Shown: piece by piece, positions 34,606 through 43,420 of the stretch | Layout of the letters: the number at the start of each line of letters is the position of its first letter | How positions within the stretch are numbered: the first letter of the stretch is position 1 | NCBI GenBank assembly: GCA_016789785.1 | Contig: JAEUQE010000023.1 | Coordinates: 1 to 55,494 of the forward strand | Direction: 5' to 3' | Length of the DNA: 55,494 nucleotides | DNA from: Bryobacterales bacterium | Lineage (GTDB): Bacteria; Acidobacteriota; Terriglobia; Bryobacterales; Bryobacteraceae | The notes under the pieces: model-generated | What the model was told of the DNA's origin: nothing | Databases searched by the model: none | Seen by the model: only the letters and a program-made list of their open reading frames with translations | Translations under genes and position numbers: made by a program

Positions 34606-34938
34606 AACGGGTCCATTGTCTCAGATCGCCCCCGCTTCGGCGCAACGGGATCGCATGCCGGCGGGGGGGCTTTGAGTAAGTGCACCGTTCCACAAGTACG
34701 CTCTCGTGCTGCTATGTTCGTGTCACGTAAGCGTGATGAGTAAGAGGTGTAGCAGACCATGTAAGAAGTGTGCGAATTCCGAGATTCGTTCATGCTGTGT
34801 GCCCAGGGTGAAGCGAACCCTTCGCGTGCCGTGTACTCAGTGCTCCAATGCGCGGCGCTTTCCACGGACCAAGCGTGGGCCGCGGAAATGGCGAGCTCCG
34901 CCGCTATCAGAATCCCGCCCCGGCGCCTCTGACATAAT
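34606..34938. other. Intergenic region upstream of aguB and the ECF gene
   Basis: 333 bp between divergent genes. It contains a short Cys-rich open frame that I do not accept as a gene, and CATAAT at 34933-34938, a likely -10 box for the sigma gene. Confidence 0.45.
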
Positions 34939-35508
34939 ATGGGGCCTGTGGGCGAGATTACGGAACAACTGAACCGCTGGGCGGGCGGCGATCAGGCGGC
35001 CTTCGAAGACCTGGTGGCTCTGGTCTACGACGAGATGCGCGGGATTGCCCGGCGTCTGCTGCTCAGTGAACGCAGCAATCACACGCTGCAATCCACGGCT
35101 CTTGTGCATGAGGCGTATCTGCGGCTGGTGGATCAGACGCGGATTCAATGGCAGGGCAGGGCGCACTTCTATGCCGCGGCGGCGAATGCCATGCGGCGGG
35201 TGCTGGTGGACAATGCCCGCAAACGGCTAAGCGCCAAACGCGGCAATGGCGCGCCGCATGAAGAACTCGGCGACGAAGCGCTCACCATTGCCTTTGAGCC
35301 TGACCTGGATGTTGTTGCGCTCGATGAGGCATTGAATGAACTGGAGGCCTTCGACCCGGCAAGGGCCCGCATCGTCGAACTGCGCTACTTCGCCGGTCTC
35401 AGCATTGACGAAACAGCGGCGATTCTGAAAGTGTCGCCCTCGGCGGTGAATCGCGACTGGGCGGTGGCGCGGGCCTGGCTTTACCGCAAGCTCAGTTCCT
35501 TGCGGTGA
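34939..35508 (+). CDS. ECF sigma factor of the TIGR02999 type
   Basis: 189 residues. The opening GEITEQLNRWAGGDQAAFED, then HTLQSTALVHEAYLRLV and AMRRVLVDNARKR, are typical of the acidobacterial/planctomycete ECF group linked to Ser/Thr kinases. Region 4 is RIVELRYFAGLSIDETAAIL. The -10 box CATAAT abuts the ATG at 34939, so the true start may be the GTG at 34948, which would be nearly leaderless. The kinase gene begins 50 bp downstream and is the likely partner. Confidence 0.92.
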   Translation: MGPVGEITEQLNRWAGGDQAAFEDLVALVYDEMRGIARRLLLSERSNHTLQSTALVHEAYLRLVDQTRIQWQGRAHFYAAAANAMRRVLVDNARKRLSAKRGNGAPHEELGDEALTIAFEPDLDVVALDEALNELEAFDPARARIVELRYFAGLSIDETAAILKVSPSAVNRDWAVARAWLYRKLSSLR

Positions 35509-35558
35509 GATTTCCCGCGAATTGCGCCACTTAGAGAGGGACGGCCTAACGAAAGACC

Positions 35559-37943
35559 ATGGATCCGCGGACGTGGGAACAAATCGCCGGTGCGTTTGCG
35601 CAGGTGCGTGAGGCCGCGCCGGCGGATCGCGAACGTGTGCTTGCGGAACTGGACGCGGAGATCCGCGGCGAGGTGGAATCGCTGCTGGCGGCGCAGGACG
35701 CGGCTGGGGGCTTCCTGGAACATCCCGATGCGCGAGGGTTCGCGCGCGGCGTGCAGCTCGGTCCCTATCGCATTCTGCGGGAGATCGGCAGCGGCGGAAT
35801 GGGTGTGGTGTATCTCGCGGAACGAAGCGACGGTGAGTTTCACCGTGAGGTGGCGATCAAGGTCACCGGAGGGCGGCTGTTTGGCCCCGAGGCCGAGCGG
35901 CGATTCATCCGCGAACGGCAGATCCTGGCGCAATTGGATCATCCGAACATCGTGCGAATGCTGGATGGTGGAGTGGCGGACGGCCGGCGCTACTTCGTGA
36001 TGGAGTACATCGCAGGTCAGCCACTCAATCAGTATGCGCGGAGTCTTTCGCTGCGGGAACGTCTGCGCCTGTTTGTGGACGTGTGTGGCGCCGTGCAGTA
36101 CGCCCACCAGCGCATGATCCTGCATCGCGATCTGAAGCCCGCCAACGTTCTGGTTTCCACCGATGGGGTGGCGAAGCTGTTGGATTTCGGCGTCGCGCAG
36201 CTTCTCGACATCGAAACGGGCACCAACGGGCACGATACCGTTCTGCATCCGGTCACCATCGCCTACGCGAGCCCGGAGCAACTGCGCGGAGAGCCGATGA
36301 CCCTCTCCTCCGATATCTATTCGCTTGGCGTCCTGCTGTACGAGGTGATCACGGGGCGCAATCCGCAATATGCGGAGAACACTGCGTACACGGAACTGGT
36401 GAGGCGGGTGACAGAGGTCGATCCGCCCTCGCCGTCGAAGGCCGACCCCGCGATCCCCCCTGACGTGAGCGCGATCATCATGAAAGCTCTTGCGAAGAGG
36501 GCAAAGGACCGCTACGCATCGGCCGCCGAACTCGAAGACGATATCGAGCGGTTTCTCAAAGGCAGGGCCGTGCTGGCGGTTCCTCCACGGCCGTGGTATG
36601 TGGCGAGACGTTTCGTTGCGCGGAACAAGGCGTTCAGCGCCGCTATCGGTGCGCTGGTGTTGTTGACCATGGCATCCTCGGCGTTCTTTTACCGGCAGAG
36701 CCGCATTGAGGCGCGTCATTTCGCGAGTTCGCGCGAACTGGTGACGCTGTTGATCAACGAGGTGGAACCGGAACTGGAGAACATGGGCAGCACGATGCCG
36801 CTTCGGGAGAAACTGGTTCAGGGCACGATCCAGTATCTGCAAGCACTGCTCAAGGACTCGCCGGACGACGCAGCGCTGTTCGAGGAACTGGCCCGGTCGC
36901 ATTTGCAGATGGCAAGGGTCCAGGGCAATGCGTTTTTGCCGAACCGGGGAAAGTTTGCGGCGGCGCGCGAGGAGTTGCTGAAGGCGGAGCAAAGCTTGCA
37001 GCGGGCTCAGGAAATTGCGCCGGCAGCGCAGAGCCTGCCGCGAACGGCGGCGATGGTCTACGTAGAGCTCGCTGCGCACGAAACACAAAACGCGAAGCGT
37101 GACGACGCGGCCAGGCACGCGGCGAGCGCCGTCCACTATGCCGGGCAAGCCGTTGCCGCGACGCCGAAAGACTGGCAGGCCAGGCGGCTGCTTGCGCAAT
37201 CGCTGTACTACTACGGAGCCGCGCTCACGCCGGCGCCCGAGGCGATGGACAAACTTACGCGTTCCGTGACGCTATTCCGCGAATTGTCGGAGGAACGGCC
37301 CGCGGAGGATGCGCCGTTGATCAATCTTCTGCTGGCGGATTGGCGAATGGCGGAAGTCGCCTCGGCGAGAGCGGACTTTGCTTCGGTGGTGAGCCATTCG
37401 CGGAGTTCCCTGGCGACCGCGGAGCGGCTGATCGCCCGGAATCCGGAACTGCAGCGGTACCGGTTGTTTCTCTCCTCCGCGAATATCGGGTTGGCCAGAG
37501 GACTGCTGTCCAAGGGCGATGCGGCGCAGGCGTTGCCGCTTGCCGAGCGCGCGCTGGCGATCCGGCAACGCATCTTTCTTGCCGACAGTGGAAGTGCACA
37601 GGCACAGGAGCGGCTGGCCGATGCGCATTTGGCTTTGGCCAACGCCCATGTTCTGCTGGGGCGGAACGCGGAGGCGGAGACGGTTGCGCGAAGGTCGGTG
37701 GAATTGTACTCGCAGTTGGCGTCGACGGGACGTCTGGCGCCGAACTTCCGCATGTATCACGCATCGGCGTTCCTCAATCTCGCGAGGGCTTCGGCGGGGC
37801 TCGGGAAAAAGGTGGAGGCGTGCAAGGCAGCGCGCGAATCGGTCGCATTGTTTGATCAGGCGATCAAGCGAATGCCCGCGAACAAGGCGGTTGCGGGTTG
37901 GCTCGCGATGGCGCGATCGATTGCGGACGGTTGCGGCAAGTAG
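35559..37943 (+). CDS. Membrane Ser/Thr protein kinase with C-terminal TPR domain
   Basis: 794 residues. The kinase domain at about 70-345 has the glycine loop IGSGGMGVVYLAE, K101 (VAIKV), the catalytic HRDLKPAN (D191), DFG at 209-211 and YASPEQLRG. One transmembrane helix follows (FSAAIGALVLLTMASSAFFY, near residues 364-384). The extracytoplasmic part of about 400 residues holds TPR-like helical repeats (ALPLAERALAIRQRIF, AETVARRSVELYSQLAS). It probably senses envelope conditions and phosphorylates cytoplasmic targets such as FHA proteins or sigma regulators. The leading 60 residues are the usual helical lead of this group. Confidence 0.93.
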   Translation: MDPRTWEQIAGAFAQVREAAPADRERVLAELDAEIRGEVESLLAAQDAAGGFLEHPDARGFARGVQLGPYRILREIGSGGMGVVYLAERSDGEFHREVAIKVTGGRLFGPEAERRFIRERQILAQLDHPNIVRMLDGGVADGRRYFVMEYIAGQPLNQYARSLSLRERLRLFVDVCGAVQYAHQRMILHRDLKPANVLVSTDGVAKLLDFGVAQLLDIETGTNGHDTVLHPVTIAYASPEQLRGEPMTLSSDIYSLGVLLYEVITGRNPQYAENTAYTELVRRVTEVDPPSPSKADPAIPPDVSAIIMKALAKRAKDRYASAAELEDDIERFLKGRAVLAVPPRPWYVARRFVARNKAFSAAIGALVLLTMASSAFFYRQSRIEARHFASSRELVTLLINEVEPELENMGSTMPLREKLVQGTIQYLQALLKDSPDDAALFEELARSHLQMARVQGNAFLPNRGKFAAAREELLKAEQSLQRAQEIAPAAQSLPRTAAMVYVELAAHETQNAKRDDAARHAASAVHYAGQAVAATPKDWQARRLLAQSLYYYGAALTPAPEAMDKLTRSVTLFRELSEERPAEDAPLINLLLADWRMAEVASARADFASVVSHSRSSLATAERLIARNPELQRYRLFLSSANIGLARGLLSKGDAAQALPLAERALAIRQRIFLADSGSAQAQERLADAHLALANAHVLLGRNAEAETVARRSVELYSQLASTGRLAPNFRMYHASAFLNLARASAGLGKKVEACKAARESVALFDQAIKRMPANKAVAGWLAMARSIADGCGK

Positions 37944-38010
37944 CCGGCCGCGCGCGGCTCGCAGGCCGGGCTCCGGGGGCACCTCCACGGTAACGCGGGC
38001 CCCCAGGCCT

Positions 38011-38182
38011 GCCGCGCCGAGATTCGTCTCGGTGCAGGGCGAGGTGAACGGAAACACGCTGTGAAGGCGGGGTTGGTGAGCCCGGCGGAAGGGTGCAGGG
38101 AGTCTCCACCAACGGCGACTCGCCGAACCCGGGCACGGCCCTCGACATGATTGCCGACGCGGCAGACTGAAGTCTGCGTTAC
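38011..38182. repeat. Dispersed repeat, copy 2 (two hairpins)
   Basis: Second copy of the element at 32462-32614, with the identical CCGAGA-TTCG-TCTCGG hairpin. Its GCAGAC-TGAA-GTCTGC hairpin differs from copy 1 by a compensated base pair. It fills most of the 270-bp gap between the convergent kinase and PEP-CTERM genes. Confidence 0.85.
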
Positions 38183-38213
38183 TGTAGCCTGCCACTAAAT
38201 GAAGCGTATGGAT

Positions 38214-38963
38214 CTACCACCGCCAGTTACGCCGGATTACCAGGAGAGTTCCTCCCAGTGCGAACAGGCCCATCGTGGAGGGTTCGGGCACATCGTTACT
38301 CGGACGATCCGCGCTGGTGACGGTGACCTGGTAGTTATCGATTCCGGAGAGGACCGAGCCGCTCGAGCAAGTGGTGACTGTGGATGGACAGACGGCGGTC
38401 AACGCTGTGCGGTAGCCGAACTCGATCGGGCTTCCCGTCGCGGAGAAGTCCGGAAGCGTCACCCCTGCGTTCACTTCACCCCAGTCCGAGGGGTTCGTGC
38501 TGATACTGGTGAACGTTGTCCAGGCGGAGGAACTGGTCACGTCGTTCACATTGTTCAGGAAATAGATGCGGCCATTCTGGCGCAACATCGGGCGGTAGGC
38601 GCCGCCGAAGCCGTTCCCAAAGACGCTGGACTGGGTGGCAAGCTGGTAGCTGAACTCGATCTGCGTGATCGCGCCGATAACCGACGGGTCAAAGACCAGC
38701 AATGCGCCGAAACTGGCGAGGTTCTTGGTTAAGGTCGTGCCGCCGGCAAAATCCGGGAAGGATACGGTGATCTGCCGGAACGGGCCGGGATTGCCGCCGG
38801 ATGCGGCTTGGGCGTTGCTTCCCGCTACCAGGGGGCTTCCGAAATCGACCTCGGACCAGTTGGGATTCAGGAAGTCCCCGTCGGAGAGGAACGTCACGGC
38901 AGCAGGCAACTGGCCGCCCAACAGAGTAAGCCACAACGGTGCAAGACACAACAGTAGTTTCAC
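38214..38963 (-). CDS. Exported PEP-CTERM protein
   Basis: 249 residues with a GTG start at 38963, chosen because KLLLCLAPLWLTLLGGQLPA behind it is a signal peptide; the frame stays open upstream but is arginine-rich shadow of the neighbouring gene. The body is a secreted beta-rich domain (FLSDGDFLNPNWSEVDFG). The end is VPEPSTMGLFALGGTLLVI followed by RRNWRW, a complete PEP-CTERM signal: VPEP, a membrane helix and a basic tail. Exosortase would cleave it and release or anchor the protein. It is the last gene of the long minus-strand cluster, 77 bp after the preceding stop. Confidence 0.85.
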   Translation of the reverse strand: MKLLLCLAPLWLTLLGGQLPAAVTFLSDGDFLNPNWSEVDFGSPLVAGSNAQAASGGNPGPFRQITVSFPDFAGGTTLTKNLASFGALLVFDPSVIGAITQIEFSYQLATQSSVFGNGFGGAYRPMLRQNGRIYFLNNVNDVTSSSAWTTFTSISTNPSDWGEVNAGVTLPDFSATGSPIEFGYRTALTAVCPSTVTTCSSGSVLSGIDNYQVTVTSADRPSNDVPEPSTMGLFALGGTLLVIRRNWRW

Positions 38964-39040
38964 GCGTACACGCCTTTCGTAGGTCGTGGCGTAAAACGCG
39001 CCAGTTTCCTCCGGGCCGCGAGAAGATTTTCTTGTGACGC

Positions 39041-40246
39041 CTACAACGGCTGCACGGAGAACTTCGCGGGCGATCCGCTGGCGGCGCCTTTCGGCCCATA
39101 TCCGCCCGGAGAGCCTTGGCCGCCTCCGCCGCCCGCGCTTCCGCTGCTCTGGTGTTTGCCCTTCGCTCCGGCTGAACCTCCGGGACCGCCGGACCCGCCC
39201 GGTCCGCCAGTGCCTCCTGGACCCGGAGGTGCGGTGAAACCTTGCGTGATGATGTTCCCGACCTGACTGGCGGGAACCTGAATGATGATGTTGGCCGCAG
39301 CGCTGATGCCGTTTCCTCCAGTACCGCCTTGGCCGCCGCTTCCCCCCTCGCCTCCGGGTCCGCCGTTGCCGCCATTGGTTCCTTCGCAGCCGCAAGTGGC
39401 GCCATCGCCACCGCTGCCGCCGGTTCCGCCACGTGCGCCGGTGCCGCCCTGGCCGCCTGCGCCGCCGGTGCCCGAACGGGTCAGGAATGTGAGCGTCTGG
39501 GCTCCGGTGAATCCGGTCGTGATCTGGATGGTGGCCTGCATCGAGGGGAGGCCGTCGTTGCCGACGCCGCCCTGGCCGCCGGTAGCTCCCGCAGTGCCTG
39601 TGTTTCCATTCTTGCCCGCGTCGCCAGCGACACCGGGACTCTTGCAAGTGCCACCCGATCCCGCGGCGCCCTGACCCGCTGGACCGGGTTGCGTGCCAGC
39701 CGTTCCTCCCTGGCCCGTCGCGCCGAGGATGTTGAAGTCCCAATAAGGTGCGGGAGCGGCGCCGATGCGCTGGATACTGTCCGCGGTGAAGTTGAGACCG
39801 GTGCTATAGATGACAATGCAGGACTGATCGTCCATGATCAACTGGCCAATGTTGATGGTCTGGAAGGTGCTGCAAGTCAAGTCCCACACTCCGCTGATCG
39901 TTTTGCTGGGAGCCGAAGCCGCACAGATGTCCATTGGGAAGAGCGATGCAACGCGCTGCCGGTCGATATCGGCCAGCGGGTCATTGCCGAAGATGTAGCC
40001 TTGCACCCGCCGCAGAATACCCGCTTCCGAGGCATCCTCGTTGGGGTCCGTCATGGGGATGTCTCCGAACAACAACTGGGCCTTTTGGGCACGCTCTTCG
40101 GGAGTGCTGCCGTCGTCCATCAAGTCACGAAGCGCATCCACGCTTTCCACGCTGATAGTGTTCTGGATCTCGGCGCCCGTCTTCAACAACTCGACCGAGT
40201 GCCCGAGCTTTGCGGCACGTTCGTAGAAGTTCAGTCTTGCTGGCAT
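39041..40246 (-). CDS. GGX-repeat protein 2 of the DUF6603 cluster
   Basis: 401 residues with no signal peptide. Residues 1-165 are a non-repetitive globular or helical part (ERAAKLGHSVELLKTGAEIQ). Then come glycine triplet arrays (GATGQGGTAGTQPGPAGQG; GTGGAGGQGGTGARGGTGG) interrupted by beta-type inserts (MQATIQITTGFTGAQTLTFL and AAANIIIQVPASQVGNIITQ), and a last Pro-Gly block (PPGPGGTGGPGGSGGPGG). Such GGX runs can form polyglycine-II helices, as in some adhesins. The layout matches the adjacent upstream gene, so the two are paralogues. Its ATG overlaps that gene's end by 16 bases. Confidence 0.85.
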   Translation of the reverse strand: MPARLNFYERAAKLGHSVELLKTGAEIQNTISVESVDALRDLMDDGSTPEERAQKAQLLFGDIPMTDPNEDASEAGILRRVQGYIFGNDPLADIDRQRVASLFPMDICAASAPSKTISGVWDLTCSTFQTINIGQLIMDDQSCIVIYSTGLNFTADSIQRIGAAPAPYWDFNILGATGQGGTAGTQPGPAGQGAAGSGGTCKSPGVAGDAGKNGNTGTAGATGGQGGVGNDGLPSMQATIQITTGFTGAQTLTFLTRSGTGGAGGQGGTGARGGTGGSGGDGATCGCEGTNGGNGGPGGEGGSGGQGGTGGNGISAAANIIIQVPASQVGNIITQGFTAPPGPGGTGGPGGSGGPGGSAGAKGKHQSSGSAGGGGGQGSPGGYGPKGAASGSPAKFSVQPL

Positions 40247-41541
40247 TGCAACATCCTTTCTTCGCAGTATCTCGTCTCATTCAGGAAAACGTAGGGGGCC
40301 GGGCGCGAACGTCCGTGACGTCCCCCGCGGCCCGGGCTTCCGTCCACTCCCCGACCGCCTGGGGTTCCGTTTAACTCGGAACGCGGGCCGGCGCCTACGC
40401 ATCCGCCATCGCCGGCCTTGCCCCCGTTGCCGCCGGAGCCGGGATTGCCAGGCGCGGAGGCCAGCGCCGTGACGCGGATGCGGTCTTCCTGGCCCGGCTG
40501 AACATTGATGTACACGTTGGACGCGATGCCTCCGCTGCCCGCGCGTCCACCCTCGCCGCCGTTTCCGCCATCGCCACCCTTGCCGCCGTTGCCACCACGG
40601 AACACTTCGCGAATCACCTTGTAGGCCCGGGCGCCATCGCCTCCGCGTCCGCCATCACCACCGTCGCCGCCACGGCCGCCGTCGCCACCGGTACCCGCTT
40701 GCACGAACAATGTCACCACACCTTCCACATCGCGCAGCGTGATCTCGGCGAACTTCGCCATACCGCCATTGCGGCCATCCTTGCCGGTGGATCCATCGGC
40801 GCCGCGTACGCCATCGTGACCATGCAACTCTTCCTGCGAGATGTCGTGCGCCAGCGAACCTCCCAGGATGTTCGGGATCACGTGCATGGTGCGGCCGCTC
40901 GATCCTTCGTGACCATTGGCGCCTCGTGCGCCGGGTGGGCCATGAAGCGGGCCGCCGCGCAGGTCGACGGAAAAGGGCGTGGGGAGAATGCCGATGTGAT
41001 AGGGCGAGCCTTCGTCTTCCACGATCAGCCGCTGGCAGAGCAGGGAAAGCACGTTCCCCCGCACGGCGATCGACGCACCGCGTTCGAGGATCACTGTACC
41101 GGCGTTGACAATCACATAGAGGTCGTGAGAATCATCCAGGCCCCATGCTTCGCCGCGCACGCTGACGTCCCATTCCTCGCCGGCGGCCACTCTCTTCGAG
41201 ATCACGCTCACCGCTTTCACCGGGGCAGGGAGTTGCTTCTGGACATTCGCGCGGTCCTCCGGGCTGAGTTGGAAAGCGGCGAAAACGGCGGCCTCTCCGC
41301 GATCGTGAATGCCTTGACCCAAACGGCTGCGCAACGCGATGGAAGGGTTGAAGAACGTGGACAGACGCTGGTGGCGTTGCGCCTCGGTCGCGCGGCACGC
41401 CAGACGCGAGAGATCCTCGGGAGTCGCGGCCCCGAAATAGGTGCAGACCGTATCGCCCTGCCAAAGGGCCCCACCCTGGCTGCCTTCCGTGTGGCCCAGC
41501 ACCTCCGCGACCGCAAGAAATTCGCTAGAGGGATCCTGCAT
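40231..41541 (-). CDS. GGX-repeat protein 1 of the DUF6603 cluster
   Basis: 436 residues with no signal peptide. The N-terminal ~150 residues are globular (FLAVAEVLGHTEGSQGGALW ... LSRLACRATEAQR). From about 195 on, glycine triplets dominate (GPPGARGANGHEGSSG, then GTGGDGGRGGDGGDGGRGGD, then GGNGGKGGDGGNGGEGG), separated by beta inserts (AEITLRDVEGVVTLFVQAG and SNVYINVQPGQEDRIRVTAL). It has the same order as the next gene: beta strand, array, array, beta insert, array. It overlaps the glycosyltransferase gene upstream by 17 bases. It is probably a fibrous or polyglycine-helix component (inference). Confidence 0.85.
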   Translation of the reverse strand: MQDPSSEFLAVAEVLGHTEGSQGGALWQGDTVCTYFGAATPEDLSRLACRATEAQRHQRLSTFFNPSIALRSRLGQGIHDRGEAAVFAAFQLSPEDRANVQKQLPAPVKAVSVISKRVAAGEEWDVSVRGEAWGLDDSHDLYVIVNAGTVILERGASIAVRGNVLSLLCQRLIVEDEGSPYHIGILPTPFSVDLRGGPLHGPPGARGANGHEGSSGRTMHVIPNILGGSLAHDISQEELHGHDGVRGADGSTGKDGRNGGMAKFAEITLRDVEGVVTLFVQAGTGGDGGRGGDGGDGGRGGDGARAYKVIREVFRGGNGGKGGDGGNGGEGGRAGSGGIASNVYINVQPGQEDRIRVTALASAPGNPGSGGNGGKAGDGGCVGAGPRSELNGTPGGRGVDGSPGRGGRHGRSRPAPYVFLNETRYCEERMLQCQQD

Positions 41542-43420
41542 GCATCGCCTCCGCCGAAGTCTGGTAGCTGTCGATTCGCGCGAATGGCCGTTTGCGGCTC
41601 ACCAGCGCGTAGTTGGTGATCTGCCGCGGGCGGTTCTCACGATGCACGTTCCGCGGATTCTCATCGTTGTAGACGTATAGCACGCGATCGTTGAAGCGCA
41701 CCCTGTCGAAGCCCGCCAGTTCGAGCAACACATTCATCAGCGCCGCATCCACGGAGGATTCCAGCCACTCTCCCTGTTCGTCTTTGAAGCACTGCCAGTC
41801 CGGATCCTGATCTGCGATTCGCTGAAACAGGCCCGCGCGAAACGTTCGCACATGCGAGGCACGGAAGGCGTGGCGCACCGTACGAAAGTCTTCGTAGGAA
41901 GCGAACGGCTCGCAGAACCCGCGGCTGCCATCGGTGTAAGCGAACTGCCCGTAGCTCACCCAACAGCGATGCTGATTGTAGAAACGGTTGATGTGCGTGA
42001 GCGCCTCCCGGCAGGCGAGCCAGTCATCGCCATCCACGCAAACCACGATGTCGTCCGGCTGGCAACAGCGCGTCAGGTACTCCGTGAGGTTGCGCCCCAG
42101 ACCGCGGCGAACGGGATTCTGGAAGAATCGGAACCGAGCGTCGTCCACCGGGACGGCGACACTCGAATCGTCATCGGATGCATCGTCGATCACAAGCACT
42201 TCGAAGTTGCCGTAGTCCTGTTCCCGCAGGCTCTCGACGCAGCGTCTCAGAAAGCTCCCCGCGTTGCGAAACGGAGTGAACACCACGATGCGGTTCTGAA
42301 GTCCGTTGTCGCTTTGCGGACGGTAGAGACCTTCGAGCGCCATGTTGCGGCCACGTTCGGCGGACTCAGCTACCCATGCGGGCAGAGCGGTGTTCCGAAG
42401 CACCTTGTTGAATGCGTCCACTGCTTCGGACCATCGCCCCATGCCGTAAGCGCACACGCCGTATTCGAGCAGGAACAAGTACTCATAGATGGGCCTCTCA
42501 ATGAACAGGCGATCCTTTGGATACGCGATCCCATGGCCCGCCATCGCCGCGAACGTATAGCCGAGCGCATAGGCCTCGTCCTGGCGCTGCTGCTTCACGA
42601 CCGCGTATAGCGGTTCGAGACGTGATGGCCTTGCCGCATAGACACGCAAATAGGCGTTGCGCACTGATTCCCAGTCCTCACCCAGCAGATGGCGCATGCT
42701 CGCGGCCTGATACATCGCGTACCACGTTTCCTCCTCCCACCCGTCCATCTGTGAGCGCTTCTCGTAGAAGGTGAGTGCGTCTGCGAAGCGTCCGATGTCC
42801 CGATAGGACTGCGCGAGATAAAACACATTGCGCGAATTCGAAGGATCATGATCGAGCGCATTCTCAAGCAAGCGGGTGTCACGCTCGAACTTGTCCGTGC
42901 GTCCCGCGCCGTCGGCAAAGTGGGTGAATGTCAATTCCGGCAACACGGCGCCCATGACGGCGTTCTCCGCGTGGAGGAACTCGTGAGTGGCGCCTTGAAA
43001 CGACCAATCATGCGCGTTTGAAACGAGCATCGGTTGCGTGTAATCGACGTCGCCCTCGTAGCGGATCTCGTAGGCATCGGCATCGAGCTTGTGCTGGAAC
43101 GGAGCGTGTACATTGGCCACCATGTCCGCGTCCATGATCAGCACGTAGTCCGATTTGCCTTTGGCGAGTCGAATCGCCTCGGTGCGATTGTGGCCAAAGT
43201 TGATCCATTGCCGCCGGTGCAGTTCGCCGGGAACACCGGACATCGCTTGCAGGATGAGCAGTGGTGTGGAGTCCGTGGAGCCGGTGTCGACAATCACCCA
43301 GTAGTCGATGAGATGCTTCACCGACTGCAATGCCCTCACGATCACCGCACACTCATTGCGCACGATCATCGACAGGCAGATGGTCTTGCCCCCGTGCGGC
43401 TTCCTAAGCGTCCATAACAT
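41525..43420 (-). CDS. Two-headed GT2 glycosyltransferase with central TPR region
   Basis: 631 residues from the ATG at 43420, which overlaps the previous stop by 17 bases. Residues of about 14-240 are a GT2 domain (ICLSMIVRNECAVIVRALQS, IVDTGSTDSTP, DYVLIMDADMVANVH). A helical TPR-like stretch follows (about 250-390, FYLAQSYRDIGRFADALTFY). The second GT2 domain spans about 400-620 (IVVFTPFRNAGSFLRRCVES, FEVLVIDDASDDDSS, VVCVDGDDWLACREAL). Both domains keep the DxD-type metal site (DAD and DGD). GT2 enzymes add sugars from nucleotide donors. Its place next to the GGX proteins suggests that they, or a matrix polymer, are the acceptor (inference). Confidence 0.9.
   Translation of the reverse strand: MLWTLRKPHGGKTICLSMIVRNECAVIVRALQSVKHLIDYWVIVDTGSTDSTPLLILQAMSGVPGELHRRQWINFGHNRTEAIRLAKGKSDYVLIMDADMVANVHAPFQHKLDADAYEIRYEGDVDYTQPMLVSNAHDWSFQGATHEFLHAENAVMGAVLPELTFTHFADGAGRTDKFERDTRLLENALDHDPSNSRNVFYLAQSYRDIGRFADALTFYEKRSQMDGWEEETWYAMYQAASMRHLLGEDWESVRNAYLRVYAARPSRLEPLYAVVKQQRQDEAYALGYTFAAMAGHGIAYPKDRLFIERPIYEYLFLLEYGVCAYGMGRWSEAVDAFNKVLRNTALPAWVAESAERGRNMALEGLYRPQSDNGLQNRIVVFTPFRNAGSFLRRCVESLREQDYGNFEVLVIDDASDDDSSVAVPVDDARFRFFQNPVRRGLGRNLTEYLTRCCQPDDIVVCVDGDDWLACREALTHINRFYNQHRCWVSYGQFAYTDGSRGFCEPFASYEDFRTVRHAFRASHVRTFRAGLFQRIADQDPDWQCFKDEQGEWLESSVDAALMNVLLELAGFDRVRFNDRVLYVYNDENPRNVHRENRPRQITNYALVSRKRPFARIDSYQTSAEAMHAGSL

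Noticed and set aside
34706..34972. Small plus-strand open frame rich in cysteine (12 Cys, several CxxC pairs)
   Set aside because: No ribosome site, no recognised zinc-ribbon spacing, overlaps the start of the sigma gene and its -10 box; high Cys content can arise from TGT/TGC-rich noncoding DNA.
39041..41000. GCC-rich short-period DNA repeats, considered as a CRISPR or tandem array
   Set aside because: Period is 3-9 bp and follows the GGX codons of two proteins; no spacers or fixed-length repeats.
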